Source: JBIICI01 sp044238935
GTDB taxonomy: Bacteria; Pseudomonadota; Alphaproteobacteria; Micavibrionales; Micavibrionaceae
Length of the DNA stretch: 64,000 nucleotides
Assembly: GCA_044238935.1 (NCBI GenBank)
Contig: JBIICI010000003.1
Span: 1 to 64,000, forward strand
Direction: 5' to 3'
The first letter of the stretch is position 1; the number at the start of each line of letters is the position of its first letter. Positions 1 through 8,995 of this stretch are shown piece by piece. The notes under the pieces are model-generated. The model had not been told where the DNA came from, searched no databases, and saw nothing but the letters and a program-made list of their open reading frames with translations. The translations under genes and the position numbers were made by a program.

Positions 1-123
1 AGCTTCTCTAAACTCAAAGACTGGCGCCGCATCGCAACACGTTATGACCGATGTGCCCATACATTCCGTGCCGCAATCATTGTAGCCGTCATCGTTATAT
101 GGTGGATTTAATGAGTCCTGAGC
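1..123 (+). mobile_element. 3' end of an IS5-family insertion sequence
   Basis: The frame open from base 1 to the TAA at 109-111 encodes 36 residues containing KDWRRIATRYDRCAH followed by a hydrophobic tail ending in IWWI. This is the characteristic C-terminus of IS5-family DDE transposases. The rest of the transposase lies outside the window. A CTAG tetranucleotide at 124-127 follows; IS5-group elements favour YTAR/CTAG targets, so the element probably ends just before it. Both terminal inverted repeats cannot be compared because the left end is missing. The element abuts, in the same orientation, a headless RTX gene. Confidence 0.8.
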
Positions 124-759
124 CTAGTCAGCGGAATTTACGACACGTTAAAAAACATAGAAACCATAGAAACCATCATCGGCACAGCACAAAGAGATTA
201 TTTCGAGGGCAGCTATTATGGGGCAAAAAAACCTGTAACATATCGGGGTGGCGACGGGGATGATGCCTATTATGGCGGTGGTTCAGGGACTGAAATTTTT
301 TACGGCGATGCTGGTAATGATTTGATGCTCAGTCTTTTTGCAAACAGTAAATTTTATGGTGGGGATGGAAATGATACACTCATCAGCCAAGGGGGTGGCT
401 TTGATGTATTTTCAGGGGGCGCAGGTCAGGATATTTTTGATTTCATGATTGACGCATCGGATAATCCAACAATAAAAGTGATTACGGATTTTAATCTTAA
501 AGAAGGTGATGTCCTAAAACTCACTGATATTATTGAATTTATGGACTTAGGCGATCCCATTAGCGATTTTATTCGCTTCACAGAAAGTAACGGACGAACA
601 TTTTTACAAACATCAAAAATCGGTGATTTTTTTGGGGATGGATCCTCTTTTGAAACAATTGCACGTTTGGATGGCGTTACAAATTTTATTCAAGGAAATA
701 TCTCAACCGAAGCTGAACTGAATGCGCTTATTGCATCAAATACACTTATTTTGGCCTAA
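115..759 (+). pseudogene. RTX/haemolysin-type calcium-binding protein, 5' end lost to IS insertion
   Basis: The frame is open from just after the IS end to the TAA at 757-759 (about 214 codons) and has no credible start near its beginning. It opens with GIYDTLKNIETIETIIGTA, the pattern that precedes RTX arrays. Glycine/aspartate-rich nonapeptide repeats follow (GGDGDDAYYGG, YGDAGNDL, GGDGNDTLISQGG), then the peptidase-M10 serralysin-like tail with FDVFSGGAGQDIFDF and VITDFNLKEGDVL. RTX proteins are secreted by type I systems and fold on binding calcium. The repeats and C-terminal secretion region remain, but the N-terminal effector part is gone from this side. An internal ATG at 322 would give only 145 residues. 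The 3' end overlaps the convergent hflX by 4 bp. Upstream sequence beyond the IS would settle whether the other half survives. Confidence 0.75.
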
Positions 760-2066
760 AGAATGCATTTATACGAAAACTCTTTTTGAAAACGCTCGAA
801 ATCAATCGGGTTTAAGATTGCGCGCAAATGTAAATTTCCATCCTCATCATAGGATTGCGCCTTAATATCCGCGCGTTCATGCAGCCATGCTGCGGCACGA
901 CCTTGGGCGGGGGTTAGGATAAAATCATGCTGAATAAAATCATTGGATATTTTTTGCGCCAACAGGGCGCGTAAATCCTCGATCCCCTCCCCCGTAAAGG
1001 CAGACACTGTCATGCAGGGTCTGTCATGAATACGGGAATAACGCAAAGCATCTTCAATACGATCCTCAGGGGCGGCGTCTTTTTTATTATAGACCTCAAT
1101 AATACGGGGGTCTGTTTCATAATCTAAATCCAGCCCCTTTAATACATTGACCACATCCGCATGTTGCGCGTGCCAATCCACGCGCGAAATATCGATCAAA
1201 TGCACGATCACATCAGCATAATTGACTTGCTCCAACGTTGCCTGAAATGCCTCAATCAAATGGGTGGGCAGATTATGAATAAAACCCACTGTATCGGATA
1301 AAATCACATCCCACCCACCCGTCAGGGTAATATGGCGCATAGTGGGATCAAGCGTAGCAAAGGGTAAATCCTCCGCATAGACCGACGCGCCTGTCATACG
1401 GTTAAATAAGGTTGATTTTCCAGCGTTGGTATAGCCCACCAATGCCACAATCGGAAAGGGCGTGCGTTCACGGTTTTTGCGTTCCAGATCACGCGTTTGG
1501 CGCACTTTTGAGAGCTCCCGTTTCAGGCGTGTAATTTTATCCGTGATAATACGGCGATCAAGCTCGATTTGTGTTTCTCCGGGCCCCCCCATAAATCCTG
1601 CACCGCCGCGCTGACGTTCAAGGTGCGTCCATGACCGCACAAGACGCGATTTTTGATATTGTAACGCCGCAAGCTCAACTTGGATCAGCCCCTCTTTTGT
1701 TTGGGCGCGGTCACCAAAAATCTCAAGGATCAGTGCCGTACGGTCAATAATTTTGACGTTTAGGATTTTTTCTAAATTGCGCTGCTGAATGGGGGAAAGC
1801 TGATAATCAAAAATTACAATTTCAGGATTATGCTGCGCCACCAATGCCGCTACCGCATCACATGTGCCTGTGCCCATTAAGGTTGCGGCACGCGTTTTGC
1901 GGATATTCACAATTTCCGTATGGATCACATCCATATTGATGGCCGTGACAAGCCCTTCAATCTCTTGGATTTTCTCAGTGATCTCACGGCTGGTTTGATC
2001 AATATCTTTTGTTTGTTGAAACACAGGATGCACGATAAACGCACCGTGTGGGATTGCGTCTGTCAT
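756..2066 (-). CDS. hflX: GTPase HflX
   Basis: The 436-residue protein is a ribosome-associated GTPase that splits stalled or stressed ribosomes. It has the HflX N-terminal domain, the family signature GGPGETQIELDRR at about residues 160-172, a coiled-coil linker to about 200, and a G domain. In the G domain G1 is GYTNAGKST (211-219), G3 is DTVGF (258-262) and G4 is NKKD (327-330). Length and domain order are normal. It lies 27 bp downstream of hfq on the same strand, the usual alphaproteobacterial ntrX-hfq-hflX order, and is probably cotranscribed with it. Its 3' end overlaps the RTX remnant convergently. Confidence 0.96.
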   Translation of the reverse strand: MTDAIPHGAFIVHPVFQQTKDIDQTSREITEKIQEIEGLVTAINMDVIHTEIVNIRKTRAATLMGTGTCDAVAALVAQHNPEIVIFDYQLSPIQQRNLEKILNVKIIDRTALILEIFGDRAQTKEGLIQVELAALQYQKSRLVRSWTHLERQRGGAGFMGGPGETQIELDRRIITDKITRLKRELSKVRQTRDLERKNRERTPFPIVALVGYTNAGKSTLFNRMTGASVYAEDLPFATLDPTMRHITLTGGWDVILSDTVGFIHNLPTHLIEAFQATLEQVNYADVIVHLIDISRVDWHAQHADVVNVLKGLDLDYETDPRIIEVYNKKDAAPEDRIEDALRYSRIHDRPCMTVSAFTGEGIEDLRALLAQKISNDFIQHDFILTPAQGRAAAWLHERADIKAQSYDEDGNLHLRAILNPIDFERFQKEFSYKCIL

Positions 2067-2093
2067 GATGATTCCTGTAAAACGATATTATGC

Positions 2094-2342
2094 TTATTCA
2101 GAGGTAATCTCTTTTTCACCGTCATACATGCTCATAGGGCCATTGGGCATAACGGTTGAAATGGCGTGTTTATAAACCAACTGCAAATGGGAATCACGCT
2201 TTAGCAACATGCTGAAATTATCGAACCAAGAGATAATCCCTTGTAATTTTACGCCGTTAACCAAAAATACAGTAACACTGATTTTTTCTTTACGGACTTT
2301 GTTCAGGAAAACATCTTGAACGCTTTGTGCTTTTTCAGACAT
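2094..2342 (-). CDS. hfq: RNA chaperone Hfq
   Basis: An 82-residue Sm-like protein that forms a hexameric ring and pairs small RNAs with mRNAs. The Sm1 motif ([21 protein letters not shown], residues 29-49) and Sm2 motif ([10 protein letters not shown], near 57-66) are intact. The C-terminal tail is short, as in many alphaproteobacteria. Its position between the ntr genes and hflX supports the call. About 100 bp separate it from murI upstream, enough for its own promoter. Confidence 0.97.
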   Translation of the reverse strand: MSEKAQSVQDVFLNKVRKEKISVTVFLVNGVKLQGIISWFDNFSMLLKRDSHLQLVYKHAISTVMPNGPMSMYDGEKEITSE

Positions 2343-2444
2343 AATAGTTTTATAAACCCCAATTATTGTTTTTTACGATAGGTTACGTGTATCTTTTGTA
2401 CGCGAAACGCTCTCTATGCACAAGAGAATTTTTTATTTTCAGAC

Positions 2445-3251
2445 TTATAATTCAACAATTATCGCGTCTTTTTTAGATAGAAACCCGAAACTTAACAACT
2501 TTTCTGCCGTTAATGCCATTTTAGAGGGCGGAGGCGATGTATAAAAAGACAAATTTTGCACAGAATCATTAACTATCAACGATTGATTTTCCAAATAAGG
2601 CTGTAATAAAGAGGCTTGGTTTATGATATAGGGATGAAAATGCGGAATAAAGGGCAATAACCCAACATAATGCGTACACGCCAATATTATTCTTAAATCA
2701 TTCCCTAAGATCAGAGGCCGTATCAGATCATAGAAAATCTGACAGGCACGATCAAAATCTTGCTGCTCAATGGCAAAAGCTAAACCATCCGCCACCATCA
2801 TTTGATTATGGGGCATTGCATATAACCCCGATTGATACGTAAGGGGCGTGCATAAAGTCACCAATCGCGCCCCCGATCGCACCCCCAATCGCACCTGATG
2901 TTGCGCATGAACAAAATCCATCATGGCTTGGCGTGTGGGCGATATCAGATCAATAAGATACGGATGGCGCTCAAAAAAACGGGAATCATTTTCATAAAGG
3001 GCAGCACAGGCTGTGTTACAAGCCACCAAAACATAATCAACCTGACATTCCTGCCGTAGCCAATTGATTGCAAGATGGCTACGCTGCACGACTTGATCCA
3101 CAGAGCGGCTGCCATAGGGCATAAAAGCCACATCCCCAAAATACGAAAAATCATACGAAGGAAAATATTGCGTGAGATAGGATAAAATATATAAACCACC
3201 CACACCAGAATCAAAAACACCGATATGCGGTCGGTTTTGCGTTTTGATCAT
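2445..3251 (-). CDS. murI: glutamate racemase
   Basis: The 268-residue enzyme interconverts L- and D-glutamate for peptidoglycan. It shows FDSGVGGL (13-20), the PYG motif at 45-47 and both catalytic cysteines: C78 in VACNTA and C192 in ACTHY. The middle part (GARLVTLCTP) departs from the usual substrate-loop consensus but the fold signatures are clear. Its start codon overlaps the ntrX stop by 4 bp, so it is translationally coupled to ntrX. Lying between ntrX and hfq is not the common arrangement, where a trkA-type gene or hfq itself follows ntrX. Confidence 0.9.
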   Translation of the reverse strand: MIKTQNRPHIGVFDSGVGGLYILSYLTQYFPSYDFSYFGDVAFMPYGSRSVDQVVQRSHLAINWLRQECQVDYVLVACNTACAALYENDSRFFERHPYLIDLISPTRQAMMDFVHAQHQVRLGVRSGARLVTLCTPLTYQSGLYAMPHNQMMVADGLAFAIEQQDFDRACQIFYDLIRPLILGNDLRIILACTHYVGLLPFIPHFHPYIINQASLLQPYLENQSLIVNDSVQNLSFYTSPPPSKMALTAEKLLSFGFLSKKDAIIVEL

Positions 3252-4678
3252 TGGGTACTATTGGCTTTCTTTGCTTGATTATATTGAGCAAATGATACGA
3301 TCTGCCCCGCAGTAGCAGCAGATTCATACCCTAAATCTTGTCCCGTTGTTTCTTCCAAAAGTTTGATTTTGCGATGTAAGGCGGATCGTTCCATTTCAAT
3401 AAATTGCGCTGTTTTTGATATATTCCAATTAAAACGGTTTAACTGCACCTTTAAATATTCAATTTCAAACGCATCACGGGCAGATTTCAAGGGTAGCGCA
3501 AAAAAATCTGTAACATTATGATCACGGCGCACCGCATGGGTGATTTCAGGGGGTAAATCACATTCCTCAATGACCATATCATCCCGTGTCTGCGCCACAA
3601 TATACGCCCATTCCACCGCATTTTTTAATTGACGAATATGCCCCGGCCAACTGTAATTTTGTAAAAATAACAGACATTCCGTCGAAAAAGTCTTTAATAC
3701 CATGGCGTTCTTTGTGGCGAAATCTTCTGAGAAATAACGCACTAAGTCAGGAATATCTTGTGTCCGCGCGCTTAAAACAGGCATTTCAATCGGGATCACA
3801 TTAAGGCGATAATATAAATCCGCCCGAAAGCTATGCTGATCAATTAACGGCTTCAGATCAACGGAGCTGGAGGCGATAATCCGTGCGCAGTCGCCTTTTA
3901 ACTGCAAAAATCGGATCAGATTTGCCTGTTTTTCTAAATCCAGATCATTAATATTATCAAAATAAAATGTATCGCGATCTAGTGTTATAGGAATATCTTT
4001 TTCCAAATAGGTGGAATTTGACAAAGCATCAATATCATTCACCGTAAGACACATGCAATTTAACGCAATAAATCGTCCGTTTCGATCAGGATTATGCTGA
4101 TTGGACAATGTATGAACCATGCGTGCAATATGGGTTTTTCCTGTTCCTGCAGCGCCTGTAATTAAAACACGGCTATGGGTTGGGGCGACACGCTGGATTG
4201 TTTGCTTAACCACCAACATAGATGGCGATTTGCCAATCAATGCCTCTAAACTGATTGTATCTGATCGCTTTAAACGACGATTTTCATGCAACAAACTGCC
4301 ATGCTCCAAGGTTTTAGACACTAAATGCAATAAACGTTCTAAACGAAAGGGTTTTTCGATGAAATCATATGCGCCTAATTTAATTGTTTCAATGGCGGCC
4401 TCAATATTCGCGTGACCGCTCATCATTACAACGGGAATATGGGCGTGCGTGGCCTTAATTTTCTTTAGAACCTGCAGGCCATTTTCTTCATTCTGATGAA
4501 ACCAAATATCCAACAAAACCATATCACAGGGTGATTTTTGGGGGTTGTGGGAAAACACAGACAATGCAGCATCAGGACAAGAAAAGCTATGAACACTATA
4601 ACCATGATCTTCCAGCACATCTTGGACTAAATCCAAAATCCCTTGCTCATCATCAATAACAAATATTATTTTGCTCAT
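3248..4678 (-). CDS. ntrX: NtrX-type response regulator with degenerate AAA+ domain
   Basis: The 476-residue response regulator pairs with NtrY. The receiver is complete: acidic pocket DDE at 9-11, phosphoacceptor D57, K109. A coiled linker follows, then an AAA+ domain with Walker A GAAGTGKT (175-182). A Fis-type helix-turn-helix near 425-455 contains NISKTAQFIEMERSALHRKI. The GAFTGA sigma-54 contact loop is absent and the stretch where it would lie is shortened. Walker B reads FYFDN instead of the usual DE. ATP hydrolysis and sigma-54 activation are therefore doubtful. NtrX proteins commonly lack GAFTGA, but loss of the Walker B glutamate goes further. It most likely acts as a phosphorylation-controlled DNA binder. 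Located 29 bp downstream of ntrY. Confidence 0.9.
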   Translation of the reverse strand: MSKIIFVIDDEQGILDLVQDVLEDHGYSVHSFSCPDAALSVFSHNPQKSPCDMVLLDIWFHQNEENGLQVLKKIKATHAHIPVVMMSGHANIEAAIETIKLGAYDFIEKPFRLERLLHLVSKTLEHGSLLHENRRLKRSDTISLEALIGKSPSMLVVKQTIQRVAPTHSRVLITGAAGTGKTHIARMVHTLSNQHNPDRNGRFIALNCMCLTVNDIDALSNSTYLEKDIPITLDRDTFYFDNINDLDLEKQANLIRFLQLKGDCARIIASSSVDLKPLIDQHSFRADLYYRLNVIPIEMPVLSARTQDIPDLVRYFSEDFATKNAMVLKTFSTECLLFLQNYSWPGHIRQLKNAVEWAYIVAQTRDDMVIEECDLPPEITHAVRRDHNVTDFFALPLKSARDAFEIEYLKVQLNRFNWNISKTAQFIEMERSALHRKIKLLEETTGQDLGYESAATAGQIVSFAQYNQAKKANSTQ

Positions 4679-4707
4679 GTCGCCTATAAATTTATAGTTA
4701 AAATATT

Positions 4708-6792
4708 TTAAAGGGCTGGAAAGACAAGATTAACAATTGTTCCCACATTATCCTTAGGATCATAATTCATTACACATAAAGCGTCAAGCACCGAATGATC
4801 CAAGGATGACAGATCGGATCGGTCATATAATTTTATTGTGCCGCCATGATCTTCCATGATTTTCTTCACAATTGCTAATCCTAACCCTGTGCCTTTAGGT
4901 TTATGGGTAATATAGGGCTCTAATAGCTTCTCAGCATAATCAGATAGACCAGATCCATTATCAACGATCGATAAAACAACATGATGATGCGGCGCTGTCT
5001 TTGATAGATAAAACACAATAGATGGATTTTGAGGTACAGGCTGGCGCAATAAAATTGCATCCATTGCATTTTTAACCAAATTATTCAGCATTTGTCGGCA
5101 TTGCGCAGGATCAGCCTGTATCACCCCTGAAAACCCCGTTTGAACAGATAATGACCAATGAATATCTTTGTGAATTTGTTTTTGTAAAAATATAAATTCT
5201 GCACACAAAATTTCTAAATCTGCATCTTGCAACATGGCTTTTGGTAAACTGGCAAAAGATGAAAATTCATTGACCATCAATTCAATATCACTGACATGAT
5301 TTAAAATAGAATCAAGAGATCGATGAAAAACAGCCTGTTCTTTTTCAGCGTATTTTTCTGCCAAAGACGGAGAAAATTTCAGCTTTAATCGCTCCGCCGC
5401 CAACTGGATGGGGGTCAATGGATTTTTAATTTCATGCGCAATACGACGCGCCACATCCGCCCACGCAGCTTTGCGCTGCGCATTTTGTAAGGCGGTAATG
5501 TCATCAATGGTAACAATGGATACGCCGTTTAATTCATGACCCGTTTCCTCTGATCTTGTGCACCGCACAAGAAAACGGCGCTTTAAATGATTATGCCCTA
5601 AATAATCTGTTTCAAATTCAAAAAAATGATTGGATTTATAAAACCATTCTGAAAATTCAGGGATAAAATCTGTTAAAGATTTCTGTTCGATTGATACGCC
5701 CTTCGCCCCCAATAAATCATGCGCACGGTGATTGGCTAATAAAATTTTCTGATCCATAGACAGGCTTAAAACACCACACGAAACCCCAGAAATCACCTGC
5801 TCTGTAAATTGACGCCGTTCATCCAAATCTCTATTAACGGCAATCAAATCTTTTTGATTATCCTTGAGCTTATCAATCATCCCATTCAACGCCAGCGCCA
5901 AATGATTAAATTCAGCATAGGCATAATCCGTTGGGACATTGGCATTCAGATCCCCTGCCCCCACTTGATCGGCTTTTGCAATCATGTTCTCAATAGGGCG
6001 CGCAACACGCCGTGCAATGCGCCGCGCATATAAAAAGGCAACACTAATCATGATGGTCGCAAGAAGGAAAATCACGCCATTCATCACATGTTTAAAACGG
6101 CTAATTTGTACCCGCAAAAGATTATAGCTATCAGAGGCTTCTTTGGTTTTACGAATATGGTCAATAACTGTCGCATCAATGGCGCGACCAACCAATAAAT
6201 ATAAATCTTGGAAAGATTCTAAACGCACCAGCGCCTGCACACGATGTTCATCCTGCGTTAAAATCAGCACATCTGCGCCCTCTTGTGATTGCCCCTTTTG
6301 CAATTGATTGAGCGCAAGGGCAGGCAAAGACTGTATGCCCTTGAAATTTGCAAGCTCTGTTGCAAAAATGACACGCCCATGTGTGTTAAAAATAACCACT
6401 TCAGGTAAATTTCGGACAAAAGATTGTGTATAGATAAATTCTTGAAACCCTTTGGGATTTTCAAATAATAAATAGGATTGACGATTCAAATCCCGTGCCA
6501 TTGCCAATGTATCAGCACGAATAACTTGTTGATGTTCGCGTAAATAGGCTTGGGCGACTTCGGCGGACTCGGTGATGGCGGTTTGTACCTTTGCATTAAA
6601 CCAACCATCAATCCCATAATGATAAAAAACCACTGAAAACCCCATGATCACCAACACAGGCACAACCACAAAGCCGCTTAAGATCCGTAATATTTTTGCA
6701 TAAATTTTTGATTTACTTCCGTTATTACCCTTTTTTGTATTTAAGAAAAAAGAGCACAATGTCGATAAAAATATTTTAAAACTTGATTGCAT
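4708..6792 (-). CDS. ntrY: sensor histidine kinase NtrY
   Basis: A 694-residue membrane kinase. TM1 is at about 37-58 and TM2 at about 237-256, enclosing a periplasmic sensor of about 180 residues. HAMP follows at about 257-315, a PAS domain at about 330-440, then HisKA with phosphoacceptor H453 in ARRIAHEIKNPLTPIQ. The HATPase_c domain has an N box (NLVKNAMDA) and G boxes (DNGSG, GTGLGLAIV). In alphaproteobacteria NtrY/NtrX senses redox, nitrogen or envelope state. It forms an operon with ntrX, and its start is only 16 bp from the divergent ispD, so the two promoters must overlap the neighbouring coding sequences. The usual upstream ntrB-ntrC genes are not here. Confidence 0.95.
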   Translation of the reverse strand: MQSSFKIFLSTLCSFFLNTKKGNNGSKSKIYAKILRILSGFVVVPVLVIMGFSVVFYHYGIDGWFNAKVQTAITESAEVAQAYLREHQQVIRADTLAMARDLNRQSYLLFENPKGFQEFIYTQSFVRNLPEVVIFNTHGRVIFATELANFKGIQSLPALALNQLQKGQSQEGADVLILTQDEHRVQALVRLESFQDLYLLVGRAIDATVIDHIRKTKEASDSYNLLRVQISRFKHVMNGVIFLLATIMISVAFLYARRIARRVARPIENMIAKADQVGAGDLNANVPTDYAYAEFNHLALALNGMIDKLKDNQKDLIAVNRDLDERRQFTEQVISGVSCGVLSLSMDQKILLANHRAHDLLGAKGVSIEQKSLTDFIPEFSEWFYKSNHFFEFETDYLGHNHLKRRFLVRCTRSEETGHELNGVSIVTIDDITALQNAQRKAAWADVARRIAHEIKNPLTPIQLAAERLKLKFSPSLAEKYAEKEQAVFHRSLDSILNHVSDIELMVNEFSSFASLPKAMLQDADLEILCAEFIFLQKQIHKDIHWSLSVQTGFSGVIQADPAQCRQMLNNLVKNAMDAILLRQPVPQNPSIVFYLSKTAPHHHVVLSIVDNGSGLSDYAEKLLEPYITHKPKGTGLGLAIVKKIMEDHGGTIKLYDRSDLSSLDHSVLDALCVMNYDPKDNVGTIVNLVFPAL

Positions 6793-6808
6793 AGCATGGT
6801 GATGATAA

Positions 6809-7522
6809 ATGATTCATAGAAACTGTCCATTAAAAACAATGACCCCCACTATGAATCCGCATTTGATTATTGTTGCCGCAGGCACAGGCAGCCGCATGAA
6901 CAGCGACAAGCCAAAACAATATATGCCTTTATTGCATCGGGGCATTCAAAAACCTGTTTTGGCACATACGATTGATGCTTTTTTGCCCTTAATCCCCCTA
7001 TCCCACATTCATATTGTGATCCATGGCGATCATGGGGATTATTTCCAAACAATTCAGAATTTATATAACGCCTCACTTCATCCTATTATAGGGGGGCAAA
7101 CACGCCAAGACAGCGTTAAAAATGCGCTGCAATATTTGTATGATTCACAATCCTGTGCGCCTGACAGCCCTGTTTTAATTCATGATGCGGCGCGCCCCTT
7201 TATCAGCCAAACCATCATTCAAAATCATTTGGATATATTCAAAGACCCCAACATCCATGCCGCCTGCACCTTTATGCCTGCGGTGGATACGATATGCCAA
7301 TCTGATGATCCTGCTTTGTATGGCGTGCCTTTGTCACGGGATTCATTACAAATTATCCAAACACCACAAAGTTTTCGTTTCCAAATGATTTATGATCTTC
7401 ACCATCAAAATAACGCGACAATTACCGATGATTGCATTCTTGCACAACAATCAGGATATAAAGTTCATCGCATTTTAGGGGAAAGACAAAATTATAAAAT
7501 AACGCTCAACAGCGACCTGTAA
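6809..7522 (+). CDS. ispD: 2-C-methyl-D-erythritol 4-phosphate cytidylyltransferase
   Basis: IspD converts MEP plus CTP to CDP-methylerythritol in the non-mevalonate isoprenoid pathway. It shows the nucleotide-binding N-terminus VAAGTGSRM with the downstream K in DKPKQY, the HDAARPF motif and a normal C-terminus. As drawn it has 237 residues. The first 14 are atypical, and ATG at 6851 ([11 protein letters not shown]) is the likelier start, giving 223 residues. No strong ribosome-binding site distinguishes the starts. It is followed by ispF after 31 bp, as in many proteobacteria. Confidence 0.95.
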   Translation: MIHRNCPLKTMTPTMNPHLIIVAAGTGSRMNSDKPKQYMPLLHRGIQKPVLAHTIDAFLPLIPLSHIHIVIHGDHGDYFQTIQNLYNASLHPIIGGQTRQDSVKNALQYLYDSQSCAPDSPVLIHDAARPFISQTIIQNHLDIFKDPNIHAACTFMPAVDTICQSDDPALYGVPLSRDSLQIIQTPQSFRFQMIYDLHHQNNATITDDCILAQQSGYKVHRILGERQNYKITLNSDL

Positions 7523-7553
7523 CATATCATCACAACAAAGGGACATTTTAAAA

Positions 7554-8042
7554 ATGAAATATCGCATTGGCCAAGGGTTCGACGTTCATGCTTTTGATAC
7601 AGACTCAAAAAAAGACGCCGTGATTTTAGGCGGCATTTCCATTGCGCACCCTTATGGATTGGCAGGACATTCCGATGCGGATGTTGTGTTACATGCCTTA
7701 ACAGATGCCTTATTGGGCACAATTGCCGCGGGTGATATTGGGGTCTTATTCCCACCATCCGACCCACAATGGAAAGGGGCGGCCAGTTATATTTTCGTGC
7801 GCGACGCCCTCCGCCGTATCCATGAAAAGCATGGGACGCTTGAAAATATTGACATTACCATTATTTGCGAAGCCCCCAAAATCACGCCGCATCGCGATTC
7901 CATGCAACGCAACATTGCCAGCTTACTGGGATTGGCGTTAGATCAAGTCAATATTAAAGCCACCACCACAGAACAATTAGGCTTCACAGGCCGCGGTGAG
8001 GGCATCGCCGCACAGGCAATTGCCCTTATTTCCTTGCCGTAA
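7554..8042 (+). CDS. ispF: 2-C-methyl-D-erythritol 2,4-cyclodiphosphate synthase
   Basis: The 162-residue trimeric zinc enzyme of the MEP pathway cyclises CDP-ME-2-phosphate with loss of CMP. The N-terminal metal ligands are in GFDVHAF (residues 8-14). [18 protein letters not shown] and the C-terminal [19 protein letters not shown] are textbook. A ribosome-binding site AAAGGGA lies upstream. It is transcribed with ispD, and the enzyme between them in the pathway, IspE, is not in this window. A MITE-like repeat starts 8 bp after the stop. Confidence 0.97.
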   Translation: MKYRIGQGFDVHAFDTDSKKDAVILGGISIAHPYGLAGHSDADVVLHALTDALLGTIAAGDIGVLFPPSDPQWKGAASYIFVRDALRRIHEKHGTLENIDITIICEAPKITPHRDSMQRNIASLLGLALDQVNIKATTTEQLGFTGRGEGIAAQAIALISLP

Positions 8043-8050
8043 ATGCAAAA

Positions 8051-8246
8051 TATAGCCAAACCAAATAAAAATGATTATATCATTCGGTCTATTTACCCTT
8101 TATTTCCCTGCCTTATGACGCCCCACCGCCGTCATGCCGTGCCCTGACACGGCATCTCGTGCTTATAGGTGGGAGATACCGGATCACGTCCGCTATGACG
8201 ATTCCTGTTCAGAACACCCCAACCAAATTTATTTGGTTTGACTATA
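8051..8246 (+). repeat. MITE-like dispersed repeat, copy A (196 bp)
   Basis: The ends are near-perfect 19-bp inverted repeats: TATAGCCAAACCAAATAAA at 8051-8069 and the complement of TATAGTCAAACCAAATAAA at 8228-8246. Inside are two nested palindromes, around ATGCCGTG-CCCTGA-CACGGCAT and ATACCGGATCACGTCCGCTAT, each able to form a hairpin. It fits between ispF and the next gene with 7-8 bp to spare on each side. Compared with copy B (28094-28310, reverse orientation) it lacks about 35 bp. It encodes no transposase and would have to be mobilised in trans; the TA-type ends suggest, but do not prove, an IS630/Tc1-like source. Confidence 0.75.
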
Positions 8247-8253
8247 AATCAAT

Positions 8254-8919
8254 TTATTGAGACAATGACAGAGGCAACACACAAGGGTTCGGTTTCTGCG
8301 TTTGTTGTGCTTGGGGTGCTTGATCACATAATGTTTGGAAATCAACAGTGAGCGCACCCGTTGCTAAATTCATATTTTTAATCTGATAAAAACCTTTTTC
8401 AAAATTACGGTCTTTGGCCTCTTTCCAAAGAGCATAAGCCTCTTTTTTAGAGACATCAAATTCATGAGAAAGATTTATAAAAAACATGTTTTTGTCATCT
8501 GCTAGCTGCAGCACAGATCCTGCTTTCTCTTCATTAAAACTTGCTAATTTTATCTGTGCGATATTTTTCCGTAGGTCAGATAAAAATGCGCTATCTAATT
8601 GCCGGACAAAACGATTCTGAATATCTTGAATATGTGATGGCAGTGTTGCATTATAAGATACTTTTGTCGCAAGCGCCTCCAATTTATACAAATCTATCCC
8701 CCAAAATACAAGAAATGTGGACGTTCCCAAAGTAGCAAAAGACAAGAATGCGTTCTTGGCTGTTATATATTTAAGCGCAGGATGATCTTCACTTTTTTTC
8801 TCTTCATTAGGCATTATCGATAATGCGAAATACGCCAAAGCCGTTGATATGCCCACAACAGGGTAGCGATATTGGTCAATAAAATGCGCCGTTTGCTGAA
8901 ATATTGGCTGTAAATCCAT
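8254..8919 (-). CDS. hypothetical membrane protein
   Basis: I do not recognise this 221-residue protein. Two hydrophobic segments (about 19-36 and 55-73) near the N-terminus suggest a membrane anchor. They are followed by a soluble, charged helical domain with lysine/glutamate-rich segments, and a C-terminal tail rich in Q and P that contains two cysteines. There is no signal peptidase site. It stands alone between copy A of the repeat and hslO. It may belong to a lineage-specific set of small membrane proteins also seen at 25379, 27397, 58309 and 61326, but I see no clear sequence similarity among them. Confidence 0.6.
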   Translation of the reverse strand: MDLQPIFQQTAHFIDQYRYPVVGISTALAYFALSIMPNEEKKSEDHPALKYITAKNAFLSFATLGTSTFLVFWGIDLYKLEALATKVSYNATLPSHIQDIQNRFVRQLDSAFLSDLRKNIAQIKLASFNEEKAGSVLQLADDKNMFFINLSHEFDVSKKEAYALWKEAKDRNFEKGFYQIKNMNLATGALTVDFQTLCDQAPQAQQTQKPNPCVLPLSLSQ

Positions 8920-8995
8920 GATAAAAATTCCCGTTGATATATTTATGTCCTCTATATCTTTTATATGAATAAAAAATATATTTCAACATATCTTT

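Noticed and set aside
51..263. 70-codon plus-strand frame
   Set aside because: It runs out of frame across the transposase end and the RTX remnant; the RTX frame explains the sequence better.
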